Part shown: one piece after another, positions 58,701 through 64,000 of the stretch
Layout of the letters: the number at the start of each line of letters is the position of its first letter
Numbering within the stretch: the first letter of the stretch is position 1
NCBI GenBank assembly: GCA_004352715.1
Contig: SCFE01000002.1
Location: forward strand, 2,848,644-2,912,643
Length of the DNA stretch: 64,000 bases
Direction of reading: 5' to 3'
Source: Hofstenia miamia
Taxonomy: Eukaryota; Xenacoelomorpha; Acoela
The notes under the pieces: model-generated
The model's database searches: none
Told to the model about the DNA's origin: nothing
The model's input: only the letters and a program-made list of their open reading frames with translations
Translations under genes and position numbers: made by a program

Positions 58701-59894
58701 ACAGGACCATCAAAGAAAATTCATGTGTAAATTACTCGTTATCCACGAATCGCACATAAGTATAGACAGAAATGTTTGACTTTGTAAAAGGGATGTATTG
58801 TAACTACTGCTTGCAAAAAACAAGGTGAACACTCTGATCAGAGTGCAATTGAATGACCGGTACAGACGGTCACTTCGAAACACATCCCAAGTATATTATG
58901 CTAAATATATTGAAGTAGAAAACGTATTCATTACTCCTTTCAAATGATATACAAAATTAACGAGCTAGCAAAACTAGTGGTAGAGAATACATATTTACTC
59001 ATTCACATAGCCATACTATATGGAAAATAAAGCACTTTGCCGAAAGGTGCTTTGGTAAACTTTTCGTTCGACGATGTTATGAGTTTGCAACAAATGAGGA
59101 GAGTTTTCGATATCTGCAAAAATCCCCCAGTGGAGATGAATTTGTAAAAAGAGCCAAAGATGTTTAGTTTATGTTATACTCAATGAAAATTAAATCGTTG
59201 CAGACATAACGCAACTTAGTACTATGAAATATTTTTTCAATAATGAAGAGCAGAAGATTGCATGTACGCTTCTTCATAAAGTTTTAAAACTTCACAAAAT
59301 TTCAATCTGTATTTTTCATATAATCATGGTTGCAGTAGTGGACATTGGATGCTACCTTAAATAAGAAAAAAATTCTACAATTGCTATAAGATAAAGTAGA
59401 ATTTCCTATGAACTCAACTACACAATTAGCATAAAATTATTAAGAATTACTCACTGGATCGTCATTATAGACAGATGTGGTGTTGGGACGAAAGGAACGA
59501 GCAGTACTGAGTCTTAAGAGATTTGGATTCTCAACAAGCTTCTGACGCAACTTTTGATCTCTTCCTAATTAATTTATTAAAAAATATGCATAAAATTTAC
59601 AATACTTTTCTGACTAAGTTCAACACTTTTGGGCGGAGATGTATCAACACACGCTAAAATATACATCATGCAAATTTAATAAGAGTAGAACTAAAAAACT
59701 AATAAGCGAACTAATTTACGTTTGGCATTATAAATACGATTAAAATGACTTAAAAGATTGCTTTCATTCTCAGCTTGGCATAGATATGTATTTGAAGTGA
59801 TGGACAACGCTAAACAAAAATAAATTAATTTTACTTTAAATTGAATTTTACGACTGCTTTTCAAAATAAGGTGGCCTTTTCGTTCTTTACCCAT
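41496..59894 (-). CDS. SPATA7: SPATA7-like ciliary protein (HSD3 family), eight coding exons
   Basis: Exons, 5' to 3': 59720-59809 (or from ATG 59894), 59451-59564, 53277-53323, 47573-47757, 46992-47120, 44756-44812, 44637-44714 and 41496-41574. All junctions are GT-AG and the phases fit throughout, giving about 273-287 residues. Matches to vertebrate SPATA7 fall in order. The first is an N-terminal SNTYLC ... HFNRIYNAK block (like SNAFC ... HYNKILSAK). Then come a basic RDQKLRQKL segment, RPFTPRILQ (like LPFTPRTLK), a charged helical stretch and the conserved core ERMYLKFVNNVTADIIKR ... MIDRHIELNKNFLDE. Vertebrate SPATA7 works at the photoreceptor connecting cilium with RPGRIP1. The product here is about half the vertebrate length (599), ending just after the core. 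Either this lineage has a short form or the last exon continues past a weak donor (GAG|GTCATT at 41513). Introns are loaded with transposons. Confidence 0.8.
42568..44552 (+). mobile_element. piggyBac element, both ends present, in the last SPATA7-like intron
   Basis: Terminal repeats are CCTCTCTAAAGACGGGT (left, 42568) and, complemented, CCCTTAAAGACGGGT (right, ending 44552). The right flank is TTAA (44553-44556), the piggyBac target. The left flank is CTTA, one base off. The length of about 2.0 kb is close to that of an autonomous piggyBac. It carries a decayed transposase on the + strand. Confidence 0.8.
42879..43985 (+). pseudogene. piggyBac transposase (DDE_Tnp_1_7), decayed
   Basis: From ATG at 42879 the frame starts with an acidic region (YLDELSDEDENFSDG), with a stop at 42967-42969. 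It continues with LFFAYFDDDRMTLIVLRTNT (43125-43190), like the family's helical N-terminal domain. After frameshifts come PKYMTRTDFFAC and LQFLRFSDNNC, then the catalytic core. That core has FYPFQKVVIDDSLMLFK (first Asp region, about 43490-43540), FYIPSKRHRLRIKIQAIHDF (second region) and LLYCDNYYNSP (third Asp region, about 43745). At least four stops or frameshifts disable it. It is antisense to the host gene. Confidence 0.75.
44637..44714 (-). CDS. SPATA7: SPATA7-like exon, conserved core part 1
   Basis: The acceptor ATTTTTAG ends at 44715 and the donor GTAAAT starts at 44636. It encodes NEERMYLKFVNNVTADIIKR and ISTP, matching the YL.F...VT.EIL core of the family. Confidence 0.82.
44756..44812 (-). 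CDS. SPATA7: SPATA7-like exon
   Basis: The acceptor AATTTTAG ends at 44813 and the donor GTAAGC starts at 44755. It encodes AERILDDVRESVKLKLEE, a charged helix. Only 41 bases of intron separate it from the next exon, a very short intron. Confidence 0.75.
44821..46428. other. SPATA7-like intron, nothing recognised
   Basis: AT-rich intronic sequence. A GC-richer patch at about 45240-45345 (GTGCAAAGCCAGGGGTCACG) might be part of an old transposon but shows no paired end. A (TA)n tract lies at 45986-46003. Confidence 0.45.
46429..46903. mobile_element. hAT-like MITE in SPATA7-like intron
   Basis: The left end CAGGGTTGCCGTGGGTAT and the complemented right end CAGTGTTGCCATAGGTAT match at 15 of 18 bases. 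Flanking octamers GAAATACT and GAAACAAT agree at six of eight. The inside is rich in GGGTATGGGT and its complement, and the 82-codon frame across it reflects that repeat rather than a gene. It is 475 bp. Confidence 0.7.
46992..47120 (-). CDS. SPATA7: SPATA7-like exon, charged coiled-coil segment
   Basis: The acceptor TTGTTTAG ends at 47121 and the donor GTTAAA starts at 46991. It encodes 43 residues including IEEDKDKRRYLDALAAEQLQ and QRRLREHRER, an Arg/Glu-rich helix likely to form a coiled coil. The phases match both neighbours. Confidence 0.78.
47573..47757 (-). CDS. SPATA7: SPATA7-like exon with the PFTPR motif
   Basis: The acceptor TATTTTTAG ends at 47758 and the donor GTAGTA starts at 47572. 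It encodes 61 residues including TQPDRPFTPRILQRSS, corresponding to the PFTPRTLK motif of vertebrate SPATA7. Confidence 0.82.
47867..48118 (+). other. Unrecognised 83-codon open frame
   Basis: The product is basic and free of low complexity (for example IVSSFKDRQSKRPVSIRTIA), but it has no domain I recognise and no splice context. It lies in an intron on the antisense strand, beside a MITE-like repeat. A transposon remnant is more likely than a host gene. Confidence 0.2.
48240..48345. repeat. MITE-like repeat, copy A
   Basis: Contains GCAATGCAGACGGGCTCACA, CGTTCCATAAAATGCA and GGTGACACACAATCC. An inverted relative lies at about 53800-53900, with GCAGACGGGTGTCACACGTTCCATTAAATGCA on its - strand read in two blocks. 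Confidence 0.5.
48417..49715 (-). mobile_element. Internally deleted hAT transposon with target duplication
   Basis: The left end is CAGGGGTCGGCAACC and the complement of the right end is CAAGGGTCAGCAACC. Flanking octamers CATTTGAC (48409-48416) and CACTTGAC (49716-49723) differ at one base, a near-intact 8-bp target duplication. At 1.3 kb it is too short for an autonomous element. It keeps pieces of both ends of the transposase, on the - strand. Confidence 0.85.
48604..49413 (-). pseudogene. hAT transposase, BED-like N-terminus joined to C-terminal dimerisation region
   Basis: From 49413 the frame reads MLAKRRKVDE, a stop, then WTEKYFSILHFGKPTCLICN and NIKRHYETKHSKF. That is a zinc finger with the Cys pair and His pair seen in the GTF2IRD2/ZBED5-like hAT group. 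After a large internal loss come LFDLITEFSSRFSDLRSLQN, a FQMDLIEIQSSDELKAKF block and the C-terminal STYTCEQMFSTMKFTKSKLR with RISDAHLQNVL. That C-terminal part is the hAT dimerisation region (48804 down to 48604). The central catalytic part is missing and at least three stops or frameshifts are present. This is a dead copy. Confidence 0.78.
49950..51706 (+). pseudogene. PIF/Harbinger transposase (DDE_Tnp_4), split and frameshifted
   Basis: The N-terminal part at about 49960-50205 reads, across frameshifts, LDIIANYIIKKDTTM, then SPTNRLIVTLRLSATEESYS, then FRIGRSTLSQIIPDTCQAIY, matching the HARBI1-type N-terminus. The catalytic part follows after about 800 bp: FPNCV (about 51075), YNYKSNFSIVLLDVADA, ILYADSGF (Asp region), NDGGVFRNSKFGQLLE (51225-51270), NYRLSNERNIVEDSFGILAS (about 51395-51455) and a C-terminal RSKHVREEFTDYFLQMVK ending at 51706. 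Harbinger transposases need a nuclear partner protein. Multiple breaks make this copy inactive. It lies antisense in a SPATA7-like intron. Confidence 0.75.
50230..50373 (-). other. Exon-like segment inside the Harbinger copy
   Basis: On the - strand an acceptor (AATATTTAG, ending at 50374) precedes an open frame: SSMSSPPISPMMSQPQPQAL, then PFGISSYSPATKHLFSR and a stop TAA. It is Ser/Pro-rich and out of phase with both neighbouring SPATA7-like exons (phase 0 would hit TGA at once), so it is probably not part of that gene's main transcript. Position and orientation fit the end of the Myb/SANT-like accessory ORF that Harbinger elements carry, but no Myb domain is visible. An alternative terminal exon of SPATA7 is the other option. 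Confidence 0.3.
51750..52600. other. SPATA7-like intron, mostly unrecognised
   Basis: A GC-richer stretch at 52495-52575 contains, on the - strand, AAGGGCGTAGCCAAGG and a run of Cs/Gs, resembling one end of a DNA transposon. No partner end was found. Confidence 0.4.
52612..52856. other. Exact 112-bp duplication across a 21-N gap
   Basis: 52612-52723 and 52745-52856 appear identical (ATATTACATTGAACTTG... to ...CTCAGCAAAAA), separated only by Ns at 52724-52744. This is an unmerged contig overlap. Confidence 0.9.
53277..53323 (-). CDS. SPATA7: SPATA7-like short exon
   Basis: The acceptor AATTTTTAG ends at 53324 and the donor GTATGT starts at 53276. The exon has 47 bases encoding VVQPRKSVSNAENIT. 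It joins in phase 0 to 47573-47757. It needs one preceding base, which the donor at 59450 (GTAATT) would supply. The stronger donor at 59454 (GTGAGT) would require another, unseen exon. Confidence 0.6.
53640..53900. repeat. MITE-like repeat, copy B (inverted relative to copy A)
   Basis: 53820-53875 complements copy A at 48.26 kb: TGGAACGTGTGACACCCGTC and TGCATAGCAATT match the complement of the corresponding blocks there. GACGGCGCTCC near 53680 may mark the other end. Confidence 0.45.
54310..55729 (+). mobile_element. LINE (CR1/jockey-like) with (TTA)n tail, internally deleted
   Basis: In order on the + strand: VLFNSYFASNFSDP (about 54490), SSFVIHETPSTLYIQP (54660-54705), YRPIAI (about 54760), then DCIIFLDISKAFDWLHHSNL (about 54945-55000), the first catalytic RT block, and LDKLTLLGFDVDFIEIFQSYL. 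The YADD region is reduced to LFIMFAAHRYHCDFQL (about 55195-55250), implying a deletion that removed the second Asp pair. A tail follows with VLSFFNRACA and SFKNYLTSFLF, then AATAAAG and (TTA)n at 55698-55729. Many stops make it a dead copy. Confidence 0.75.
55735..56160 (+). pseudogene. N-terminal fragment of a second piggyBac-like transposase
   Basis: LTIHEVVDLLDNG is followed by DDDCGIVVLLPLNQGNATDK and ENDDENLEDP. This resembles the acidic N-terminus of PGBD2/3-type piggyBac proteins (a ...D..I.PP......TDEDS.DE pattern). About 56075-56120 then gives LSPYDLFKKFHFLNIF, like the first helical domain. Frameshifts separate the parts. Confidence 0.45.
56290..56980 (-). pseudogene. Possible C-terminal piggyBac fragment, inverted
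   Basis: A 163-codon frame (56487-56978) on the - strand has a KK....YESRSGNFLSEREVWNENVT pattern and, at its end, LFLGLLVQLGMPNWSNR. These loosely resemble the region around the 'W.DN..V' block and the late '.QNAW.L' helix of PGBD-type transposases. The + strand also has a 100-codon frame here (56541-56843) with no recognisable motif. If right, this is the other half of the fragment at 55.7-56.2 kb, turned round. Confidence 0.3.
57297..57682 (+). mobile_element. Second Penelope-like fragment between two (TA)n tracts
   Basis: Directly after (TA)n (57281-57296) comes IGETKKHLKTRIHS. After a frameshift, SEIYMHSKIHKASTSDFNIL and AESIYIKEEKPNLNTK follow, ending in TAG (about 57513). This is the GIY-YIG end of a Penelope-like protein, with the late Glu in AESIYI. 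The 3' part contains TGACGATGGTACAGTAAGTA and ACCGAAAAG, like the tail at 9 kb. The copy ends near a second (TA)n at 57666-57682. Confidence 0.65.
57690..59440. other. SPATA7-like intron, nothing recognised
   Basis: No exon or transposon could be supported. It contains a perfect 16-bp palindrome CACTCTGATCAGAGTG at 58830-58845. Confidence 0.45.
59451..59564 (-). CDS. SPATA7: SPATA7-like exon
   Basis: The acceptor TTAATTAG ends at 59565. It encodes RDQKLRQKLVENPNLLRLS and ARSFRPNTTSVYNDD. The donor could be at 59450 (GTAATT, phase fits the 53.3-kb exon) or 59454 (GTGAGT, better consensus). The basic start corresponds to the DQQRREKLKKEL stretch of vertebrate SPATA7. Confidence 0.75.
59720..59894 (-). 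CDS. SPATA7: SPATA7-like 5' exon(s) with probable start codon
   Basis: The conserved part (59720-59809) encodes LSITSNTYLCQAENES and LLSHFNRIYNAK, with donor GTAAAT at 59719. The ATG at 59894 is in frame with it, either by direct read-through or through a 42-base intron (GTAAAA at 59851 to TTTAG at 59810). A stop lies just upstream of this ATG, so it is the likely start unless the true first exon lies further right. Confidence 0.65.
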
Positions 59895-60282
59895 AACTAT
59901 CTAAAACATTCTTTTGAACAATTAGTAAATCACCTATAAAACTAGACAAGTATTCATAAAAACTGGTAGAAAAAACAAACCTTCAAATTCTATTAATCTC
60001 AACTAATTGAATGCATAAAGAACAAAATTTAACAACAACAGCACCTCACTAACTTAATTGCTAGATATTTGAATGAATATAGCATGAACAATTAATTGCA
60101 GAGGTTTATCCATAAATAATGAAAGATTCTGAACAGATAAGATATACGCTAGAATCTTCGTCAAAATCTGAATTGAAATAACAGTATTATTGATGAGCAT
60201 GAATTTTATTCTAAGTTGTTAAAATCCAATAAATCAGATCTTGAGCTGTTGTCTATTTGGGTTTTTTTCAACCATAATGATG

Positions 60283-60770
60283 TTAACTCCCGTTTACACC
60301 AGCACGCTACGAGCAATTAATTTTCAAGTGTTTGGACGTACCGTGCTAATTTTGTACGATCCGGGTGCATTGGTTTGTTTTACATTGGCTCGCTACACTT
60401 AATTCTGATAGTGCAAGCATTGTCCCGCATCGATTTTGTTATTCATCATACCGTGTTGGCTGCTAGTTCCTAAATTCTCAATCCTACTTAAGATTTAAGG
60501 AAAACTATGATTAATTTATAGAACTTTGCTGGGCCATGGCACCCTAACTTGCACCCTACGAGCCTGCCCGTAGCGTGACAATGAAGAACAAATCACAGCG
60601 CGGAGCAATTTACAGACGATTAGTCCATCACTACTCCACTATTTCGCTATATTTAGCAAAGGATGGCACTAACAACACATCCTCGTCCCAAATTGTATCG
60701 TGATGATGTATACACATTGCAAAGTCTGTAAAAGTGCTGGCCGTAGCGAGCTAATGTAAACGCAGCTTAA
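60283..60770. mobile_element. TTAA-flanked MITE
   Basis: TTAA lies at both borders (60283-60286 and 60767-60770). The inner ends CTCCCGTTTACACCAGC and, complemented, GCTGCGTTTACATTAGC align, followed by CGCTACG in both arms. The GC content is higher than around it. It is 488 bp and non-coding. The TTAA target suggests piggyBac-type mobilisation. It lies just upstream of the SPATA7-like start. Confidence 0.65.
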
Positions 60771-61600
60771 ATGCATTTATATCAGTACTCAGGCATTATC
60801 TGCATAATTGATAAGTGTAGGCTATGTAATAAAACTTGGAAACAGACTATATATTATGTGGAGTCAGTCCTTCCGTGAACATTAACAGGATACTTTAATT
60901 CTCTTCAAAAGACACATTTAGCACAGCATTTACAGCATACAACATTTCAAGGTTCTCAAATTCGTTGAGAAACTGAGCAGACTGTTTTAATGAACCATCA
61001 ATCAAATCATTTAAAATATTGACACTTCGTAAGATTAGAAAAAATCGTGAATAGTGTGATAACCGATATTCGCCTTAAAGTTACAATAATATATTTCAAA
61101 GCTCTGAGTTGTAAAAATATTGCCAATGTCTAAGGAAATTTTTGATTTTCCGCCCTTCTGCCGATACCGAAAAATTCTGCCGTTTAGTTGCCATAATAAT
61201 ATATTTCACTAGTGCTGATTTCTATTTATTACGTGTGTATTAATTCACTAATAGCATTAATTATCTTTTGTGGTTTGAGGTCGACCGAATTAGACTGTGT
61301 GCCCTGCTATGACTCAATTTATATGATGTTCTGATGTTTCAAACCTGGGTTATGCAAAATAATTTATTGTGACCATTGAAAATTAGCAGCCATATAGCGT
61401 CCTTGTTTTGCAATATATAGTAAAATATTTGAGGTGTGTGTCCACTAAACATTATAATTGAAAACTTTTAGCTGCTAAACTTCAAAAGCGTTAACTGGCT
61501 TTATTCTAAAGAAAACAGATTTTGATAATTGCTGTCTATTTTTAAAATTATGAGAACTGGAAGTTTGCTGACCATAAATATATTGCACGAATTCATTTTA
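60771..61600. other. Non-coding stretch
   Basis: No gene, RNA or transposon recognised. Confidence 0.45.
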
Positions 61601-61619
61601 AATATTCCCATTAACTTAG

Positions 61620-61935
61620 ATTTTATTAGTATTCCTTCTTGTATAAATGAATACAGCCCCTTTGAGACCTATGCACTTTGATAGAAAACTCTTTTTAGTA
61701 AATTGTTGCACATTCAAATCAAACTATGCCTTGTATCTGAGAATATTTTATCATATAAACAATATGGTTTCCGAGCAAAGCACAAATGACGCAATTCCTT
61801 CAATTACTGAAAAAATATCCTCAAATAAATCCAATTTCATAACCCTTTTAGACTAAAACAAAGCTTTAATTTCAATGAATTTTGAAATTTTGGCGATTAA
61901 ACTTAAAAATTGCGGATTTCAACAAAAGCTGTAGA
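61620..61935 (+). pseudogene. LINE reverse transcriptase fragment (finger region)
   Basis: SEQSTNDAIPSITEKISSNK and SNFITLLD, then NKALISMNFEILAIKLKNCG, match the RT region from '(Q)YGFR...ST..AI' to 'DL.KAFD...H..L..KL...G' of jockey/CR1-type LINEs. The first catalytic Asp is kept (TLLD), but a stop follows it. Only this piece is visible. Confidence 0.55.
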
Positions 61936-61939
61936 AGTA

Positions 61940-62760
61940 GAACTAGGACTAAATGAATATGTAGAAAAACAACCCAGGGAATCAACTACTGGATTTCAAT
62001 AAGCAGGTAAGTAAGATATGAAGAGAGCTAGAAGAAAAGAGGCAAACCACAGTAGGATAGAAGCACAGAGAGAAAGAAGGTATAGGCAGAAGGCAACGCA
62101 TGGAGAATTGGATTAATACAGACAACTGTGAAAGAAAAGAAAGCAACAGAAACATTGATAATGGTTGCACAGTGGCAAGTAATAAAGGAAAACTGGGTGT
62201 AGAAACACATAGATAGAAGAGCTGAGTAAGTGATAGGCTATGTAAGAAAATTTGGAAAATAGAGATCATTTGATAGCAGGGTATAAGCAGTTGGCAAAGT
62301 ACGAGAATAAGTTCAGGCATGATAACGTGTAACGAATTGAAGCTTTTGCAATTAGCATGAGTTAAAGCAGGAGTTAAATAGCATGATCACAGGCTGCATG
62401 GAGGTTGAGATTGGGAAGGTTAAGAAACTGTCCGTCTTCAAAATGCAGAAGAGCAAGGTGATAGAAACATGGAAGCCAGACATAGTAATATTAGAAAAAG
62501 AGTAAATAATGGGAACAGTGGAGAGATAGCCGTAGTAAAGGACAGGAATGTAGAAAATAATGAGAAAGATATGATAGACAAGAACAGGGAAATAGAGAGG
62601 TTGTGGAAGCTAAGGAAGGTTGAAGCAAATTCAGTGCAGTAGTAGGAGCAGTGAGTAAGGAACATAAGAGATATCTGGCTTAGCAAAGTGGCGAGTGCCA
62701 GTAGGACAAAAGCAGCACTGATAAAAATAGCTAGAATCCAGAGGAGGGCTTATTATTTAA
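61940..62760 (+). pseudogene. LINE-like C-terminal domain fragment
   Basis: This is a purine-rich stretch on the + strand. Pieces in different frames read HLIAGYKQLAKYENKFRHDN (about 62265-62325), ETWKPDIVILEKE, IAVVKDRNVENNEKDM, then REIERLWKLRKVEANSV (about 62590-62640) and a GAVSKEHKRYLA block. This is the order of the tail common on invertebrate reverse-transcriptase proteins (a Cys/His block with 'EH(L/I)..C..LA...Y..RH..V', then 'PD.V..dk', 'vD.avP.D..v', 'EI..lW..k.v...PV'). The Leu/Ser-rich - strand frames here are shadows. Dead copy. Confidence 0.6.
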
Positions 62761-62769
62761 GTTCCACTC

Positions 62770-63190
62770 TACTTTGTAAGTCATGGAACTCTTAAGTGCA
62801 AAACCATATAATATTAAGGAGATTTTGAATTTATGAAACATTATTTAATCAGTAATTAAGAAGAATATTTAACTTAAATAACTCTAGATCAAGGATGATA
62901 TTTATCATTCTCAAAATTGATTAGCAAAGTAGCAAGTTGAGCTTGAGCTACTGAGTTCATGTATTCACGTTTGATTGAGTTTTTTTCAAATTTTCTATTT
63001 AAAATTTATAAGCAAAAAATTATTTCTTTTACTTTGAACAAAAAATATATTATATGAATCAGAATTACATCTGACTTATCATTTTCACACTACACATATG
63101 ATTTCAAACATCAATTGTGAAATAACTTGAGGAACTTTCTGCTTATATTACAGTTGCTGGTTGGGTTTTTTCTCTTCAGTGTATTCGTCA
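62770..63190. other. Non-coding stretch
   Basis: Nothing recognised between the two LINE fragments. Confidence 0.4.
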
Positions 63191-63199
63191 TGATAAGGA

Positions 63200-63860
63200 A
63201 TTAAATCTTTGTAGGGGTCTTTAAGTTAAGAGATATTTTGGAGCAAACTTTGTCATCAACTGAATTCACAAGTTGATTGCTAGGAATGTAAGTGATTATT
63301 TATTGCTGTTCTATTTTTGATGAACCACAGTAAACTGCAATGCCATAGGTAAGTTGTGGCTTTTTGTAAAGTTGAATTTCATACATTTTGCCAACAATTT
63401 TTTTTATGATATAGTAAGTTCAGGTCGAATTTTTCGAAAACAGCCGCTTGATATAGAATTAATTGGGTTAATGGATATATTAACATTGCACAGTGGAACA
63501 ACTACTTTTGAATAGTCTAACATGAATTTATTGCACTTACACTATAGAAGTACCTCTAACACATCACAACAAACTTTATCAGCAATCCAATCAGAGATGA
63601 AATTTGTAAATCATTGTAGACAATGTGTAAGATGAGACCAATAATGATTCCTTCAGGCATTCCAGTGTGATTCTAGCAATATTTGACAACTGGAAAATTC
63701 AGTCAATGCGTTGTTTTTTGTCAGAGAATATTATTAACCAAGTGTAGAATATTTGTGGAACTCCTTAGCTTGTTCAGTATAAACTGATGAGATACCCAGT
63801 CAAATACCTTACTCAAATCCAGCATTACATAAGATAAAAATGTTTATCTGCAATTGATAA
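63200..63860 (-). pseudogene. LINE reverse transcriptase fragment
   Basis: From 63840 down on the - strand: LSYVMLDLSKVFDWVSHQFI followed by LNKLRSS (first catalytic block). Then GMPEGIIIGLILHIVYNDL (63665-63610) corresponds to G(V/I)PQGS.LGPLLF.IYINDL. Further down comes MYEIQLYKKPQLTYGIAVYC (about 63385-63330), like the 'YYA.....L.YGI..WG' helix. The middle is frameshifted and no intact YADD block was read. Confidence 0.65.
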
Positions 63861-64000
63861 AGAAACTGAAAATTAAAATATGCACGGGGATTTTCATTTG
63901 AGCTAATCATAAATTATTTCTGTTCCAAATTCTTTCAAATTTGAATTTACAAAGTTCCAAGCAGCAATTCTCAAACGTTACAAAACTTGGACACATTAAA

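Noticed and set aside
58980-59170. Frames with FGKLFVRRCYEFATNEES-type sequence on +
   Set aside because: Short, needs frameshifts, and matches no family that I can name.
61982-62686. Leu/Ser/Phe-rich frames on the - strand that look like membrane proteins
   Set aside because: They are the complement of a purine-rich, decayed LINE tail on the + strand whose motifs are recognisable; no start or splice context.
1-64000. tRNA, rRNA, CRISPR arrays, bacterial-type operons
   Set aside because: Looked for clover-leaf arms and B-box-like GGTTCGA motifs, conserved rRNA blocks and regularly spaced repeats; nothing convincing. The regularly spaced repeats at 22-23.4 kb are arms of an inverted-repeat element, not a CRISPR array.

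Overview
This is a eukaryotic, almost certainly animal, genomic window. It is strongly AT-rich, dominated by introns and transposable elements, and full of (TA)n and (TTA)n microsatellites, several of which run into assembly gaps. Two host genes with spliced, phase-consistent exons can be read. One is a four-EF-hand calmodulin-like protein on the + strand (16842-24034). The other is a homologue of the ciliary protein SPATA7 on the - strand (about 59894 down to 41496). SPATA7 points to a ciliated metazoan. AT-richness together with CR1/jockey-like LINEs, Penelope-like elements, hAT, piggyBac and Harbinger elements would fit a cnidarian such as Hydra, but other AT-rich invertebrates are not excluded.

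Layout. 1-16.8 kb is non-coding: a 57-bp tandem repeat at the left edge, a LINE 3' end running into a gapped (TTA)n tract, a diverged direct repeat near 5.3-5.7 kb and a Penelope-like (GIY-YIG) fragment at 9.0-9.5 kb. 16.8-24.0 kb is the calmodulin-like gene. Its introns hold a mariner-like transposase remnant, a dispersed repeat family, a fold-back element with sub-terminal repeat arrays, and a small MITE. 24-34 kb is non-coding and holds several short inverted-repeat elements, one with a perfect 8-bp target duplication. 34-37.2 kb has two degenerate reverse-transcriptase elements in opposite orientations. 37.5-39.0 kb is an inverted-repeat element flanked by (TA)n that carries an unrecognised 90-codon open frame. 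40.4-40.7 kb is an obvious assembly artefact.

41.5-59.9 kb is the SPATA7-like gene. Its introns are packed with elements: a piggyBac with both ends and a TTAA, a hAT MITE, an internally deleted hAT, a broken Harbinger, a LINE, inverted piggyBac pieces and a second Penelope-like fragment. 60.3-64.0 kb has a TTAA-flanked MITE and three further LINE fragments.

The two host genes transcribe towards each other, and I see no sign that they form a functional unit. No rRNA, tRNA, CRISPR array or operon was found. I do not see a convincing new biological system. The least explained objects are the (TA)n-flanked element with its orphan frame, the fold-back element, and the repeated association of Penelope-like fragments with (TA)n.
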